64,000 nucleotides of DNA from DASUBN01 sp036000105 (GCA_036000105.1 DASYGE010000014.1:62001-126000); one strand, 5' to 3'. Positions 35,524 to 44,905 are shown, numbered from the stretch's first letter. Numbers and translations: made by a program. Notes: generated by a model from the sequence alone, not told the origin.

Positions 35524-36185
35524 TCCAGACCTCCCAGCAACGGCACGAAACTCACGTGTTCTATCAAAGACCGGTCGTAATGCTCCTGGTCACGGCGCGT
35601 GACCAGGAGCAGATCCTGGCGCCCCCCTGGGCCCACGGGTATCAACATGCGGCCACCCACGGCCAGTTGTTCCAACAGGGCCGGCGGGACTTCTTCCGGC
35701 GCCGCGGTGACCATGATGCCGTCGTAGGGCGCGTGCTGGGGCCAGCCCCAGACGCCGTCCGCATGGCGGAAGAACACGTTGCGCACCCCGATCTCGGCGA
35801 GGGTCTGTCGCGCGCGCTGGGACAGTGCCCCTAGCCGCTCAGCGGTATAGACGCGCTTCACCAGTGCGGCCAGGATCGCGGTCTGGTAACCACAGCCGGT
35901 GCCCACTTCCAACACTTTATCCAGAGGACCCGCGGCCATGAGCGCTTCAGTCATGCGCGCCACCACGTAGGGCTGGGAGATGGTCTGACCGAGGCCGATG
36001 GGTAAGGCCGTGTCCTCATAAGCCCGGGTCCCCAGGGCCTCGTCCACGAACAGGTGCCGCGGCGTCGAGCGGATGAGGTTCAACACCATGGGATCTTTTA
36101 TCCCTTGCTCCTTCAGGCGCGCCACCAGCCGCTCGCGGGTGCGTGCCGAAGTCATGCCTATGCCACGCGCCGGCCCGCTCGTCAT
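35520..36185 (-). CDS. pcm: Protein-L-isoaspartate O-methyltransferase
   Basis: Repairs isoaspartyl residues in aged proteins using SAM. The 221 residues show TPRHLFVDEALGTRAYEDTALPIG-type substrate region, GQTISQPYVVARMTEAL and the SAM-binding VLEVGTGCGYQTAIL. ATG 36185 overlaps the surE stop by four bases and gives the family length. Confidence 0.96.
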   Translation of the reverse strand: MTSGPARGIGMTSARTRERLVARLKEQGIKDPMVLNLIRSTPRHLFVDEALGTRAYEDTALPIGLGQTISQPYVVARMTEALMAAGPLDKVLEVGTGCGYQTAILAALVKRVYTAERLGALSQRARQTLAEIGVRNVFFRHADGVWGWPQHAPYDGIMVTAAPEEVPPALLEQLAVGGRMLIPVGPGGRQDLLLVTRRDQEHYDRSLIEHVSFVPLLGGLE

Positions 36186-36943
36186 GGGATGGATATCCCA
36201 TGCAGCCACTGGGAAAGGTTATCCACCGCCCCGTGACGGGTCAGGTCTATCTGGATGGGGGTGACCGCGATGCAGCCACGGCGTACAGCGTTGAAATCGG
36301 TGCCGGGCCCTGCGTCCTGCTCCGCGCCCGGCGGACCGATCCAGTAGATGGGCCGGCCGCGCGGGTCGGTATCTTTCATCACCGGTTCTGAGCGATGCCG
36401 GTGGCCGAGGCGCGTGGCTTCCACGCCTTTTATCTGCTCCCAGGGCAGGTCCGGCACGTTCACGTTGAGGATGGTGTCCGCCGGTAAGGGGTGGGACACG
36501 AGGCGCTGCACCAGGTCGCAGGTGAAGCGCGCCGCCGTGGCGTAATGCCGCGGCCCGGTGGGATCGATCACCAGGGATACGGCCACTGCCGGGAAACCCA
36601 GGAAGCGCCCTTCCATGGCCGCTGCCACGGTGCCGGAATACAGCACGTCGTCCCCCAGGTTGGCGCCGGAGTTGATGCCGGAGACCACCATGTCCGGCGC
36701 CTCATCCAAGAGCCCGGTGATGGCCAGATGCACGCAATCCGTGGGGGTGCCATCCACGCACATCACCCCCGACGCATCCTGGCGCAACCTCAAGGGGGCA
36801 TCCAGGGTCAAAGAGTTGCTGGCACCGCTGCGGTTACGGTCCGGAGCCACCACCGTGACAGCGGCGAAGGCCTTGAGGGCTTCAGCCAGGCAGCGCAGGC
36901 CTTCGGCATGGCAGCCATCGTCGTTGCTCAGCAGTATCCTCAA
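36182..36943 (-). CDS. surE: 5'/3'-nucleotidase SurE
   Basis: Metal-dependent survival-protein phosphatase acting on nucleoside monophosphates. The 253-residue protein begins MRILLSNDDGCHAEGL with the acidic metal site (NDD), followed by PDRNRSGASNSLT and VVSGINSGANLGDDVLYSGTVAAA. The start is a TTG at 36943 with GGGG nine bases before it; no in-frame ATG lies nearby upstream. Confidence 0.95.
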   Translation of the reverse strand: MRILLSNDDGCHAEGLRCLAEALKAFAAVTVVAPDRNRSGASNSLTLDAPLRLRQDASGVMCVDGTPTDCVHLAITGLLDEAPDMVVSGINSGANLGDDVLYSGTVAAAMEGRFLGFPAVAVSLVIDPTGPRHYATAARFTCDLVQRLVSHPLPADTILNVNVPDLPWEQIKGVEATRLGHRHRSEPVMKDTDPRGRPIYWIGPPGAEQDAGPGTDFNAVRRGCIAVTPIQIDLTRHGAVDNLSQWLHGISIP

Positions 36944-36986
36944 CTTAAATATCCCCGCATATGTATGCTTAGGATACTGTAAATAA

Positions 36987-37123
36987 CCCCTTCAAAAATG
37001 CGTCTTTTGTTCCCTGGCGGCGTTGCGGCCCGCCTCGAAGTCCTCACGTACAGTCAAAGTACGCTCCGGCTTCTTGGCGGTCCGCGCCTTGCCAGAAAAC
37101 AAAATCCATCATTTTTGAAGGGG
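36987..37123 (+). repeat. Long imperfect palindrome, copy B
   Basis: A 137-base inverted repeat between the divergent surE and smr genes. Its 14-base ends CCCCTTCAAAAATG and CATTTTTGAAGGGG are perfectly complementary; inside are TTTTG/CAAAA, CTGGC/GCCAG and GCGGCCCGCC/GGCGGTCCGC around a centre ACGTAC-AGTCAAA-GTACGCTCC. Its right end (GAAGGGG) lies just before the smr ATG at 37129 and may act as its ribosome binding site. Confidence 0.82.
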
Positions 37124-37128
37124 CCCCG

Positions 37129-37710
37129 ATGAGCTTCAAGATTTCAAATCCGCGTAGGCGCCCCATGACCCGAAAACCCACCATCAGCGAAGAAGAACGG
37201 CAGCTATTCCGGCAATCGGTGGCCGGAGCGAAGCCCATCAAGGCCAAGAAGAAGCCGGTGTCGCGCCGCGCCAAGCCTGCGCCGCGGGCGCGCTTCGCCG
37301 ACGCGGAGCGGCGTGCGGTGCTGGAGGAGAGCCTCAGGCTCGACGTGCAGGATACGGATACCTTCACCGGCGAGGAGCTGTGGTACGCCAAGCCCGGCGT
37401 GCAGCACGCGCTCATGCGCAAGCTGCGCCGCGGCCAGTTCAGCCCCAGAGCGGAACTGGACCTGCACGGCCTGCGCAGCGAAGACGCGCGGGTGGCGGTG
37501 GCGGAGTTCCTCTACGACGCAGCGCAGCAGAACTTCCGCTGCGTGCGCATCGTCCACGGCAAGGGGCTGGGCTCGGGCCCCAAGGGCCCGGTGATCAAGC
37601 AGAAACTGGGGGGCTGGTTACGCCAGCGCAAGAACGTGCTGGCCTTCTGCTCCGCGCGGCCCATGGACGGCGGCAGCGGCGCCCTCTACGTCCTGCTGGG
37701 AAAAAGCTGA
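37129..37710 (+). CDS. Smr-domain protein
   Basis: A 193-residue protein with a basic, flexible N-terminus (1-75) and a C-terminal Smr domain (about 105-190) showing AELDLHGLRSEDARVAV and VRIVHGKGLGS, the putative nucleic-acid-nicking motifs. It resembles SmrB/SmrA of gammaproteobacteria; SmrB cleaves mRNA at collided ribosomes, but assignment to SmrB is not certain. ATG 37129 uses the end of repeat copy B as ribosome binding site; ATG 37165 is an alternative. It converges with the isomerase gene, three bases between stops. Confidence 0.88.
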   Translation: MSFKISNPRRRPMTRKPTISEEERQLFRQSVAGAKPIKAKKKPVSRRAKPAPRARFADAERRAVLEESLRLDVQDTDTFTGEELWYAKPGVQHALMRKLRRGQFSPRAELDLHGLRSEDARVAVAEFLYDAAQQNFRCVRIVHGKGLGSGPKGPVIKQKLGGWLRQRKNVLAFCSARPMDGGSGALYVLLGKS

Positions 37711-37713
37711 GGC

Positions 37714-38475
37714 TTATTTCTTACGCGCTGCCAGCTGTTCGACTAATGCCTTTAAGGTCTTTTGAGGCTCTTCGCTGAACCAGACGCTGGTCATCTCCTC
37801 GCGTGTACCCTCGCTCAACTCGTCGAACAGCTTCTTGAAATCGCCTCGCAAGGTACGCCGGGTGATGTCCATGGCCGCGGTCGGAAGTCTCATGCCCTCC
37901 CGGCACCAGGCTATGGCCCTGGGGATCACTTCATCCGGCGGGACCACCTGGTCCACCAGACCCGCCGCCAGCGCTTCTTCCGGGGATACCAGCATGCCGC
38001 GTATCGCAAGACGCTCTGCCTGGCGATGCCCCACGAGGCGGACCAAGGCCGCGAGGATCACTCGCGGCACCGGCAGGCCCACCTGCACCTCGTTGAGTCC
38101 GATCTTGAACTTGCCTTCCGCCGCCACTCGCAGGTCGCAGAAGATGGCGAGCACCGCCCCACCCGCCGGGCTGTGGCCGGTGATGGCGGCAGCCACCGGC
38201 ACCGGTGAGAGCGCGATGCTCTGCAGCAGGGCGAAGAAATCCTGCCAGAAGCGGCTCATGGTGGCCCGGTCGTAGCCTAAGAGTTCCGGCACATCCAGCC
38301 CGGCGCTGTACATGCCTGGTGAGCCCGAGAGCACGATGGCCCGGGCACCGGCAGCCGGCGCCTGTTCGATGGCGGCACGCAGCTCCTTCACCAGTGCGTG
38401 ATTGAGAGCATTGACCGGGGGACGAGCGAGGCTAATCTCCAGGATGCCGTCGTGTTCAGTCTTCGTGAGCATCAT
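37714..38475 (-). CDS. Enoyl-CoA hydratase/isomerase family protein, ECI1-like
   Basis: A 253-residue crotonase-fold protein. SAGLDVPELLGYD, GHSPAGGAVLAIFCDLRVAA and FKIGLNEVQVGL resemble mitochondrial delta3-delta2-enoyl-CoA isomerase (ECI1), which moves a double bond during unsaturated fatty acid beta-oxidation. One catalytic Glu fits LNEVQVG; the second Glu of true hydratases is not obvious, favouring isomerase over hydratase. The start overlaps the end of truD by 20 bases, so it is the last gene of the pyrG-truD operon. Confidence 0.8.
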   Translation of the reverse strand: MMLTKTEHDGILEISLARPPVNALNHALVKELRAAIEQAPAAGARAIVLSGSPGMYSAGLDVPELLGYDRATMSRFWQDFFALLQSIALSPVPVAAAITGHSPAGGAVLAIFCDLRVAAEGKFKIGLNEVQVGLPVPRVILAALVRLVGHRQAERLAIRGMLVSPEEALAAGLVDQVVPPDEVIPRAIAWCREGMRLPTAAMDITRRTLRGDFKKLFDELSEGTREEMTSVWFSEEPQKTLKALVEQLAARKK

Positions 38476-39517
38476 CGCCCTCCACTGCACTCTCGGTCTC
38501 CAGCAACTCCTGCAACACGGTGGTGGCATAGGCACCGGCGGGCAGGAAGAAGCCCAGCACCAGAGTATGGGCATCGGGCAGTTCCCAGGCCAGTTCCCGC
38601 ACCGGCAGGCGGAGCGCCCGCCGCGCCGCCGCAAGGCCTGCCGCTTCCAGGCCCTTCGCCAATGCTGCATGGGCCTGCACCACCTGATCTTCCAATGCGC
38701 GTGCTTCGCCTGCGGTGGCAGGTTCACCCCGCCCCCACAGGGGACCGGTGGGATGCACATCATGTTCCGCGAGCCGGCCTTCGAGCGCGGTATCCGATGC
38801 ATCGCTCTTGAACACGCTGTGGCTGCCGTCCAGCATCAACACTTCCCCGGAAAGCAGGCGGTCCCAGCTGCCGGCTTTCACCCGTTCCGAGAGCAGGTCG
38901 TTGAATATCAGGCTGCGGGCGGAGGACAGCAGCATGCTGCGCAGACGCCGATCGTGGATGCGCCGGCCGCCCACCAGCATGGCTTCGGCCTTGGCGATGT
39001 TGCCGCCGCCGTGGCCGAAACGCTGGAGACCGAAATAGTTGGGCACGCCATGCTTGGCGATGATTTCGAGTTTGGGCAACAAACTTTCCGCGGGTTGGGA
39101 CAGGTCCCGCAGGATGATGCGGAAGCGATTGCCCTCGAGGGCGCCTATCTTGAGCTTGCGCCGCTGACGTACCGCCTTGAGTACGCGGAAATCTCCCGCA
39201 GGGATAGCGCTCCAATCCGGTTCAGGTCGCCCTTCTATCGGTACGGTGAAATGCTGCATCGTGACCGCATGGCGGTCTTTCAGGCCTGCGTAACCCACGT
39301 CCCGGGCTTGCAAGCCGGCATACCGCGCCAGCTCCGCTGCCACCCAGCGGGTGTTGGCGCCACGCTTCTCCACCGTGAGCAAGGCATGGGGCCCTTCGCC
39401 GTCGGCCTCGAAACCCAGCACCTCGTCCACACGAAAATCTTCAGGGCTGGTCTTGAGCCGGCCGCGGGCGGTGACGGGTCCATGGGCCCGAGCCCAGGCG
39501 GGTAAACCGGAGTTCAT
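38456..39517 (-). CDS. truD: tRNA pseudouridine(13) synthase TruD
   Basis: Makes pseudouridine 13 in tRNA-Glu. The 353-residue protein shows the catalytic motif GYAGLKDRHAVTMQHF (Asp of KDR), RRKLKIGALEGNRFRIILR and VPNYFGLQRFGHGGGNI. ATG 39517 gives the family length and lies five bases after the ispF stop. Confidence 0.95.
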   Translation of the reverse strand: MNSGLPAWARAHGPVTARGRLKTSPEDFRVDEVLGFEADGEGPHALLTVEKRGANTRWVAAELARYAGLQARDVGYAGLKDRHAVTMQHFTVPIEGRPEPDWSAIPAGDFRVLKAVRQRRKLKIGALEGNRFRIILRDLSQPAESLLPKLEIIAKHGVPNYFGLQRFGHGGGNIAKAEAMLVGGRRIHDRRLRSMLLSSARSLIFNDLLSERVKAGSWDRLLSGEVLMLDGSHSVFKSDASDTALEGRLAEHDVHPTGPLWGRGEPATAGEARALEDQVVQAHAALAKGLEAAGLAAARRALRLPVRELAWELPDAHTLVLGFFLPAGAYATTVLQELLETESAVEGDDAHED

Positions 39518-39521
39518 AGTC

Positions 39522-40007
39522 TCAGACCGATTCGCCGGTGCGACCGACCAGCGCGACCGCGTGCACCGCGAGCCCTTCACCCCGGCCGATATGCCCGAGG
39601 CCTTCGCTGGTGGTGGCCTTCACGTTGACGCAATCGAGGGGCAGTGACAGGTCTGCCGAGAGGTTAGTGCAGATGGCGGGCACATGGGGTGCAAGCTTGG
39701 GCGCCTCTGCGATGACCGTGGCATCCACCTGCAAGGGCTTGAGGCCTCGGCTTGCCAGGAGCTTCAGCACTTCCTTTAGCAGCATCCGGCTGTCGGCTCC
39801 GCGCCAGCGGGCATCGCTGTCGGGGAAATGCCGGCCGATATCGCCCAGGGCGGCGGCACCCAGGAGCGCGTCGCAGAGGGCGTGCAGCAACACGTCGCCG
39901 TCGGAATGGGCTTTGATGCCGCGGCTGTGGGGGATACGCACGCCGCCCAGCATCACATGATCGCCGGTAACGAAGGCATGCACGTCATAGCCGTGGCCCA
40001 CTCTCAT
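39522..40007 (-). CDS. ispF: 2-C-methyl-D-erythritol 2,4-cyclodiphosphate synthase
   Basis: Fifth enzyme of the MEP isoprenoid pathway. The 161 residues start MRVGHGYDVHAF with metal ligands D8 and H10, followed by KAHSDGDVLLHALCDALLGA and LKATTSEGLG-type VKATTSEGLGHIGRGEG. The gene overlaps ispD by four bases. Confidence 0.97.
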   Translation of the reverse strand: MRVGHGYDVHAFVTGDHVMLGGVRIPHSRGIKAHSDGDVLLHALCDALLGAAALGDIGRHFPDSDARWRGADSRMLLKEVLKLLASRGLKPLQVDATVIAEAPKLAPHVPAICTNLSADLSLPLDCVNVKATTSEGLGHIGRGEGLAVHAVALVGRTGESV

Positions 40008-40714
40008 GGGCCCGCTCCCGCGCGATGGGCCAGGATGGCCTCCGCCAGAAGGATGTCGTCGGGCCGGGTGATCTTGATGTTGTCGCTGCGCCCTTCCACC
40101 ACCCGCACCTCATGTCTCTGGCGTTCCATGGCTGAGGCCTCGTCGGTGGGGATATCGCCGGAACGTATGGCCGCTTCCAGCGCGCTCATCAGGAGCTTGT
40201 AACGGAACATCTGCGGCGTGAACGCACGCCACACTGCGCTGCGGTCAAGAGTGCCGGTCACCTGCTTCTCGTCGTTCACACGCTTCAGGGTATCGGCGAT
40301 GGGTCGGGCGAGGATGCCGCCCACCGGATCGCCGCCCAGCACCTGGATGACCAGCGAGAGGTCCCGGGGATGCAGGCAGGGGCGCGCCGCATCGTGCACC
40401 AGCACCCAGTCGTCGTCCTTCAGTTCATCCCGCAGGCTGATGAGGGAGTTCAACACCGAGTGGGCGCGCGTCTCGCCGCCGGAGGCGATGCGCACCGGCT
40501 GCTTACGGGGCTTCAAAAGGTAGCGCTGCCAGTAAGGATCGTCCGCCGCCACCGCCACGGTGATGCCAGCGATATGCGGCTCGGCTTCCAGTATCCCGAG
40601 CACATGCTCGATGACCGTGTGGCCGGCGAGGGACAGGTATTGCTTCGGTATGGAGCCGCCCATGCGCGCCCCGCTGCCGGCGGCGGGGATGACCGCCCAA
40701 TAACGCGCTGCCAT
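40004..40714 (-). CDS. ispD: 2-C-methyl-D-erythritol 4-phosphate cytidylyltransferase
   Basis: Third step of the MEP pathway, joining MEP to CMP. The 236 residues show the nucleotide-binding VIPAAGSGARMGGSIPKQYL, VLVHDAARPCL and TDEASAME. ATG 40714 is chosen; longer readings run back into ftsB in another frame. ispD, ispF here and dxr at 59440 supply the isoprenoids used by uppS. Confidence 0.97.
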   Translation of the reverse strand: MAARYWAVIPAAGSGARMGGSIPKQYLSLAGHTVIEHVLGILEAEPHIAGITVAVAADDPYWQRYLLKPRKQPVRIASGGETRAHSVLNSLISLRDELKDDDWVLVHDAARPCLHPRDLSLVIQVLGGDPVGGILARPIADTLKRVNDEKQVTGTLDRSAVWRAFTPQMFRYKLLMSALEAAIRSGDIPTDEASAMERQRHEVRVVEGRSDNIKITRPDDILLAEAILAHRAGAGP

Positions 40715-40722
40715 GGCCGCTC

Positions 40723-41043
40723 CTAGGGTTTCGGCGCAGGCGGCGGGACCTGCACGATCTGGTAGAAGCTCTCGCCTTTCTTGACCATGCCAAGCTCGGC
40801 ACGGGCCCGTTCCTCGATGGCCGCCTGACCCTGCTTGAGATCCCCCACTTCCGCCGCCAAGGCCGCGTTGCGTTTGCTCAAGCCGGCGTTCTCCGCGGTC
40901 TGGGTCTCTGCCTGGCTCTTGAGGCGCATGGCCGAGGGCACGCTGCCCACCCCAAACCACAGCTGGTATTGCAGGAGCACGAGCAACAGCAGGAGCAGCA
41001 ATGGTACGAACTGCCTCCAGCCGAAGCTGTGCAGGAACTTCAC
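40723..41043 (-). CDS. ftsB: Cell division protein FtsB
   Basis: Bitopic divisome protein of the FtsQLB complex. The 106 residues give a short cytoplasmic start, one Leu-rich membrane helix (about 12-32), a coiled coil (about 38-75) and the conserved IEERARAELGMVKKGESFYQIV. The start is GTG 41043 overlapping the eno stop (GTGA). It lies between eno and ispD as in E. coli-type clusters. Confidence 0.95.
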   Translation of the reverse strand: MKFLHSFGWRQFVPLLLLLLLVLLQYQLWFGVGSVPSAMRLKSQAETQTAENAGLSKRNAALAAEVGDLKQGQAAIEERARAELGMVKKGESFYQIVQVPPPAPKP

Positions 41044-42332
41044 TTCAAGCCCAGGCTTGCCGGGAACGCTCCCATGCCGTGATAACGCGCTTTGGCACCG
41101 AGGGTCTCCTGGATACGCAGCAACTGGTTGTACTTCGCCAACCGATCGGAGCGCGACAGGGAGCCGGTCTTGATCTGGGTGGCGCGGCTGCCCACGGCGA
41201 TATCGGCGATGGTGGAATCCTCGGTCTCGCCGGAACGGTGTGACACCACCGCGGTATAACCCGCCTTCACCGCCATGTCGATGGCTTCCAGGGTCTCGGT
41301 GAGTGTGCCGATCTGGTTCACCTTGATGAGGATGGAGTTGGCCACGCCCTTGGCGATGCCTTCCTTCAGTATCTTGGTATTCGTCACGAACACGTCGTCG
41401 CCCACCAGCTGTATCTGCTTGCCGAGCTTGTCCGTGAGGATCTTCCAGCCCTGCCAGTCGTCCTCCGCCATACCGTCCTCGATGCTGACGATGGGGAAGC
41501 GCTTCACCAGGCCCGCCAGGTAATCGGCGAACTCGGCGGAGCTGTACTGACGGCGTTCCGATTCCAGGTGGTAGCGGCCATCCTTATAGAACTCGTTGCT
41601 GGCGGCATCCAGGCCGAGGAAGATATCCTTGCCGGGTTTGTAGCCCGCCCGCTCGATGGCCTCCATGATCGCCATCAGCGCCGCCTCGTTGGAGGGCAGG
41701 TCTGGGGCGAAACCGCCCTCGTCGCCCACGGAGGTGGCGAGCCCGCGCTCGTGCAGCACTTTCTTGAGGGCGTGGAAGATCTCAGCGCCGTAGCGCAGGG
41801 CCTCGGCGAAATCCGGCGCGCCTACCGGCAGGATCATGAACTCCTGGATGTCCACGTTGTTGTCCGCATGGGCGCCGCCGTTGATGATGTTCATCATGGG
41901 CACCGGCAAGCTCACGGCGCGGCTGCCGCCGAGGTACTCGAACAGCGGCACATCCTGCTGGTTGGCTGCGGCGCGTGCCGCGGCCAGTGACACCGCCAGG
42001 ATGGCGTTGGCGCCGAGACGCGCCTTGTTCTCGGTGCCGTCCAATTCGATGAGCGCCTGGTCGAGCTTCGCCTGCTCGTCCACCTTGAAACCCTTGAGCT
42101 TCTTCTTGATCTCGCCGCGCACGTTGGCCACGGCCTTCAGCACGCCCTTGCCGCCGTAACGGTGCTTGTTGCCGTCCCTGAGTTCCACCGCCTCGCGGCT
42201 GCCGGTGGAGGCGCCGGAAGGCACCGCCGAGCGGCCCCAATGGCCGCTGTCCAGGAGCACGTCCGCTTCCACCGTGGGGTTGCCGCGGGAATCCAGGATC
42301 TCGCGGGCGCGTATGTCTTCTATCTTCGCCAT
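41040..42332 (-). CDS. eno: Enolase
   Basis: Interconverts 2-phosphoglycerate and phosphoenolpyruvate; also a degradosome component in some bacteria. The 430 residues show SGASTGSREAVELRD, MMNIINGGAHADNNVDIQEF, VGDEGGFAP (catalytic Glu), the metal-binding SIEDGMAEDDW and LIKVNQIGTLTE, with SHRSGETED near the end. Confidence 0.98.
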   Translation of the reverse strand: MAKIEDIRAREILDSRGNPTVEADVLLDSGHWGRSAVPSGASTGSREAVELRDGNKHRYGGKGVLKAVANVRGEIKKKLKGFKVDEQAKLDQALIELDGTENKARLGANAILAVSLAAARAAANQQDVPLFEYLGGSRAVSLPVPMMNIINGGAHADNNVDIQEFMILPVGAPDFAEALRYGAEIFHALKKVLHERGLATSVGDEGGFAPDLPSNEAALMAIMEAIERAGYKPGKDIFLGLDAASNEFYKDGRYHLESERRQYSSAEFADYLAGLVKRFPIVSIEDGMAEDDWQGWKILTDKLGKQIQLVGDDVFVTNTKILKEGIAKGVANSILIKVNQIGTLTETLEAIDMAVKAGYTAVVSHRSGETEDSTIADIAVGSRATQIKTGSLSRSDRLAKYNQLLRIQETLGAKARYHGMGAFPASLGLK

Positions 42333-42362
42333 GTCTTCGCTTTCCTTCTCAGGACGTCTGTA

Positions 42363-43196
42363 TCAAAGCCTGTCTTCGGCGTAGGGACGGCGCTTCACCG
42401 CTGTATCCAGTTCCTTGAGCGTCTCCAGGAGCCCCGCCATGTTGGCGAGCTTCAGGGAGTTGGGGCCGTCGCAGAGCGCCTTGTCCGGGTCCGGATGGGT
42501 CTCCATGAACACGCCCGCGACGCCGGCACCGATGGCGGCACGCGCCAGCACCGAGATGTGTTCGCGTTGGCCGCCGGAGCTGCCGCCCTGTCCGCCGGGC
42601 AACTGCACCGAGTGAGTCGCATCGAACACCACCGGGCAACCCGTGGCGCGCATGACCGCGAGGCCGCGCATATCCACCACCAGGTTGTTGTAGCCGAAGG
42701 AGAAGCCGCGCTCGCACACCAATATCTGCTGGTTGCCGGTAGCCTGGGCCTTGTCCACCACGTTCTGCATCTCCCAAGGAGAGAGGAACTGGCCCTTCTT
42801 GATGTTGACCGGTTTGCCCGCCTTGGCGGCGCGCTGGATGAAGTTGGTCTGGCGACACAGGAAGGCCGGCGTCTGGATCACATCCACGACCTTGGCCACC
42901 GCCTCGATGTCCGTGTCCTCGTGCACGTCGGTCAGCACCGGTACGCCGATCTGCTTCTGCACCTTGGCGTGGATGCGCAAGCCCTCTTCCATCCCGGGAC
43001 CGCGGTAGCTCTTGCCCGATGTGCGGTTGGCTTTGTCGAAGGAGCCTTTGAATATATAAGGGATGCCGAGCTTGCCCGTGACTTCCTTGAGGTGCCCTGC
43101 CACGTCGAGTGCGAGCTGTTCGCTCTCGAGGGTATCGGGCCCTGCGATGAGGAAGAACGGCTTGTCGGGTCCGGCTTCGAATCCACAGAGTTTCAT
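42363..43196 (-). CDS. kdsA: 3-deoxy-8-phosphooctulonate synthase
   Basis: Condenses phosphoenolpyruvate and arabinose 5-phosphate to KDO-8-phosphate for lipopolysaccharide inner core. The 277 residues show FKGSFDKANRTSGKSYRGPGM, VLTDVHEDTDIEAVAKVVDVIQ-type core and VFDATHSVQLPGGQGG. It overlaps pyrG by four bases. Confidence 0.97.
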   Translation of the reverse strand: MKLCGFEAGPDKPFFLIAGPDTLESEQLALDVAGHLKEVTGKLGIPYIFKGSFDKANRTSGKSYRGPGMEEGLRIHAKVQKQIGVPVLTDVHEDTDIEAVAKVVDVIQTPAFLCRQTNFIQRAAKAGKPVNIKKGQFLSPWEMQNVVDKAQATGNQQILVCERGFSFGYNNLVVDMRGLAVMRATGCPVVFDATHSVQLPGGQGGSSGGQREHISVLARAAIGAGVAGVFMETHPDPDKALCDGPNSLKLANMAGLLETLKELDTAVKRRPYAEDRL

Positions 43197-44848
43197 GCGC
43201 GGGCCGCCTTCAGGGTCCGGCCTGACTGCTGCGCATAAGCCCGCGCCGCCTTGACGAAACCGGTGAACAGCGGATGGCCGTCACGCGGATTAGAGGTGAG
43301 CTCCGGATGGAACTGGGTGGCGATGAAGAACGGATGGCTCGGCAGCTCGACCATCTCCACCAGACCATCCACGGAACGGCCGGAGAACACCATGCCCTTC
43401 TTCTCCAGTTGTTCGAGGTAGTTGTTGTTGAACTCGAAGCGGTGGCGGTGGCGCTCCATGATGGTATCGCTGCCGTAGCATGTGTGGGCCAGGGTGCCGG
43501 GCATTAGACGGCATTCCTGGGCGCCGAGACGCATGGTGCCGCCGAGATCCGACTTGTCGCTGCGCTTCTCCAGCTTGCCGCTCTGATCCTGCCATTCGGT
43601 GATGAGTGCGATGACCGGATGGGCAGCATTGCGCTCGAACTCGGTGCTGTGGGCGCCCTTCAGCCCCGCCACGTTGCGCGAGAATTCGATGACCGCGACC
43701 TGTAACCCCAGGCACAGACCCAGGTAAGGGATGTTGTGTTCCCGGGCGTAGCCTGCAGCCGCGATCTTGCCCTCGATGCCGCGCTCACCGAAGCCGCCCG
43801 GCACCAGGATGGCATCCATCCCATGCAGCGCACCGGTGCCGTTCTTGGCGATCTCCTCAGAATCCAGGTAATTGATCTTCACCTGGGTGCGGGTCTTGAT
43901 GCCAGCGTGACGCAGAGCCTCGTTGAGGGACATGTAAGCGTCCACCAGGTTCACGTACTTGCCTACCATGGCCACGTTGATCGTGGCTTCCGGATTGGCG
44001 CGGGCTTCCACCACCTTGCGCCATTCGGAGAGGTTGGCGGAACGCGCGTTCATGCGCAGGTGATCCACCACGATGTCGTCCAGGCCCTGCTCGTGCAACA
44101 CCAGGGGGATCTTGTAGATGTCGTCCACGTCCGGGGCGGAGATGACGGCGCGTTCCTCCACGTTGGTGAACAGGGCGATCTTGCGACGCGCATCCTGGGG
44201 CAGTTCCGCCACAGCGCGGCACAGGAGCACGTCCGGCTGGATGCCGATGGAGCGCAGCTCTTTCACCGAGTGCTGGGTAGGCTTGGTCTTGGTCTCGCCG
44301 GAGGTGGGGATATGGGGCACGAGCGTCAGGTGCATATAGACGCACTTGCCGCTGCGGCCCATCTCTATGCCCATCTGGCGGATAGCCTCCAGGAACGGCA
44401 GGGATTCGATGTCGCCGACGGTACCGCCGATCTCCACCAGGCACACATCCGCCTCGCCCGCGCCCTCGCGGATGCAGCGCTTGATCTCGTCGGTGATGTG
44501 GGGGATGACTTGCACCGTGCCGCCCAGATAATCGCCGCGGCGCTCCTTGCGGATCACGTTCTCGTAGATGCGACCGGTGGTGAAATTGTTGCTGCGGCCC
44601 ATGCGGGTACGCACGAAACGCTCGTAATGGCCGAGGTCCAGGTCGGTCTCGGCACCGTCATGGGTGACGAACACCTCGCCGTGCTGGAACGGGCTCATGG
44701 TGCCGGGATCCACGTTGATGTAGGGATCCAGCTTGACCATGGTGACCTTGAGGCCACGGGCTTCGAGGATCGCACCCAAGGAAGCGGAGGCGATGCCTTT
44801 CCCCAAAGAGGAAACCACACCACCGGTAACGAAAACAAATTGAGTCAT
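43193..44848 (-). CDS. pyrG: CTP synthase
   Basis: Converts UTP to CTP using glutamine. The 551 residues have the synthetase domain (FVFVTGGVVSSLGKGIASAS, LDPYINVDPGTMSPFQHGEV) and a C-terminal glutamine amidotransferase domain with nucleophile Cys in YLGLCLGLQVAVIEF and His/Glu in ATQFHPELTS. ATG 44848 is the only suitable start; a likely promoter lies about 50 bases upstream. Confidence 0.98.
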   Translation of the reverse strand: MTQFVFVTGGVVSSLGKGIASASLGAILEARGLKVTMVKLDPYINVDPGTMSPFQHGEVFVTHDGAETDLDLGHYERFVRTRMGRSNNFTTGRIYENVIRKERRGDYLGGTVQVIPHITDEIKRCIREGAGEADVCLVEIGGTVGDIESLPFLEAIRQMGIEMGRSGKCVYMHLTLVPHIPTSGETKTKPTQHSVKELRSIGIQPDVLLCRAVAELPQDARRKIALFTNVEERAVISAPDVDDIYKIPLVLHEQGLDDIVVDHLRMNARSANLSEWRKVVEARANPEATINVAMVGKYVNLVDAYMSLNEALRHAGIKTRTQVKINYLDSEEIAKNGTGALHGMDAILVPGGFGERGIEGKIAAAGYAREHNIPYLGLCLGLQVAVIEFSRNVAGLKGAHSTEFERNAAHPVIALITEWQDQSGKLEKRSDKSDLGGTMRLGAQECRLMPGTLAHTCYGSDTIMERHRHRFEFNNNYLEQLEKKGMVFSGRSVDGLVEMVELPSHPFFIATQFHPELTSNPRDGHPLFTGFVKAARAYAQQSGRTLKAARA

Positions 44849-44899
44849 TCTGAGCTCCCGACGCGGCGCCGGGACGGCGCTACGAAATCGGGAAGACAG

Positions 44900-44905
44900 A
44901 TTATC
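44900..44905 (-). promoter_or_regulatory. Candidate -10 box of pyrG
   Basis: GATAAT on the minus strand in the 126-base gap between tilS and pyrG, within TCTGATAATCTG. The -35 region is weak (CTTTTT at 16 bases), so it may depend on an activator or be constitutively moderate. Confidence 0.35.
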
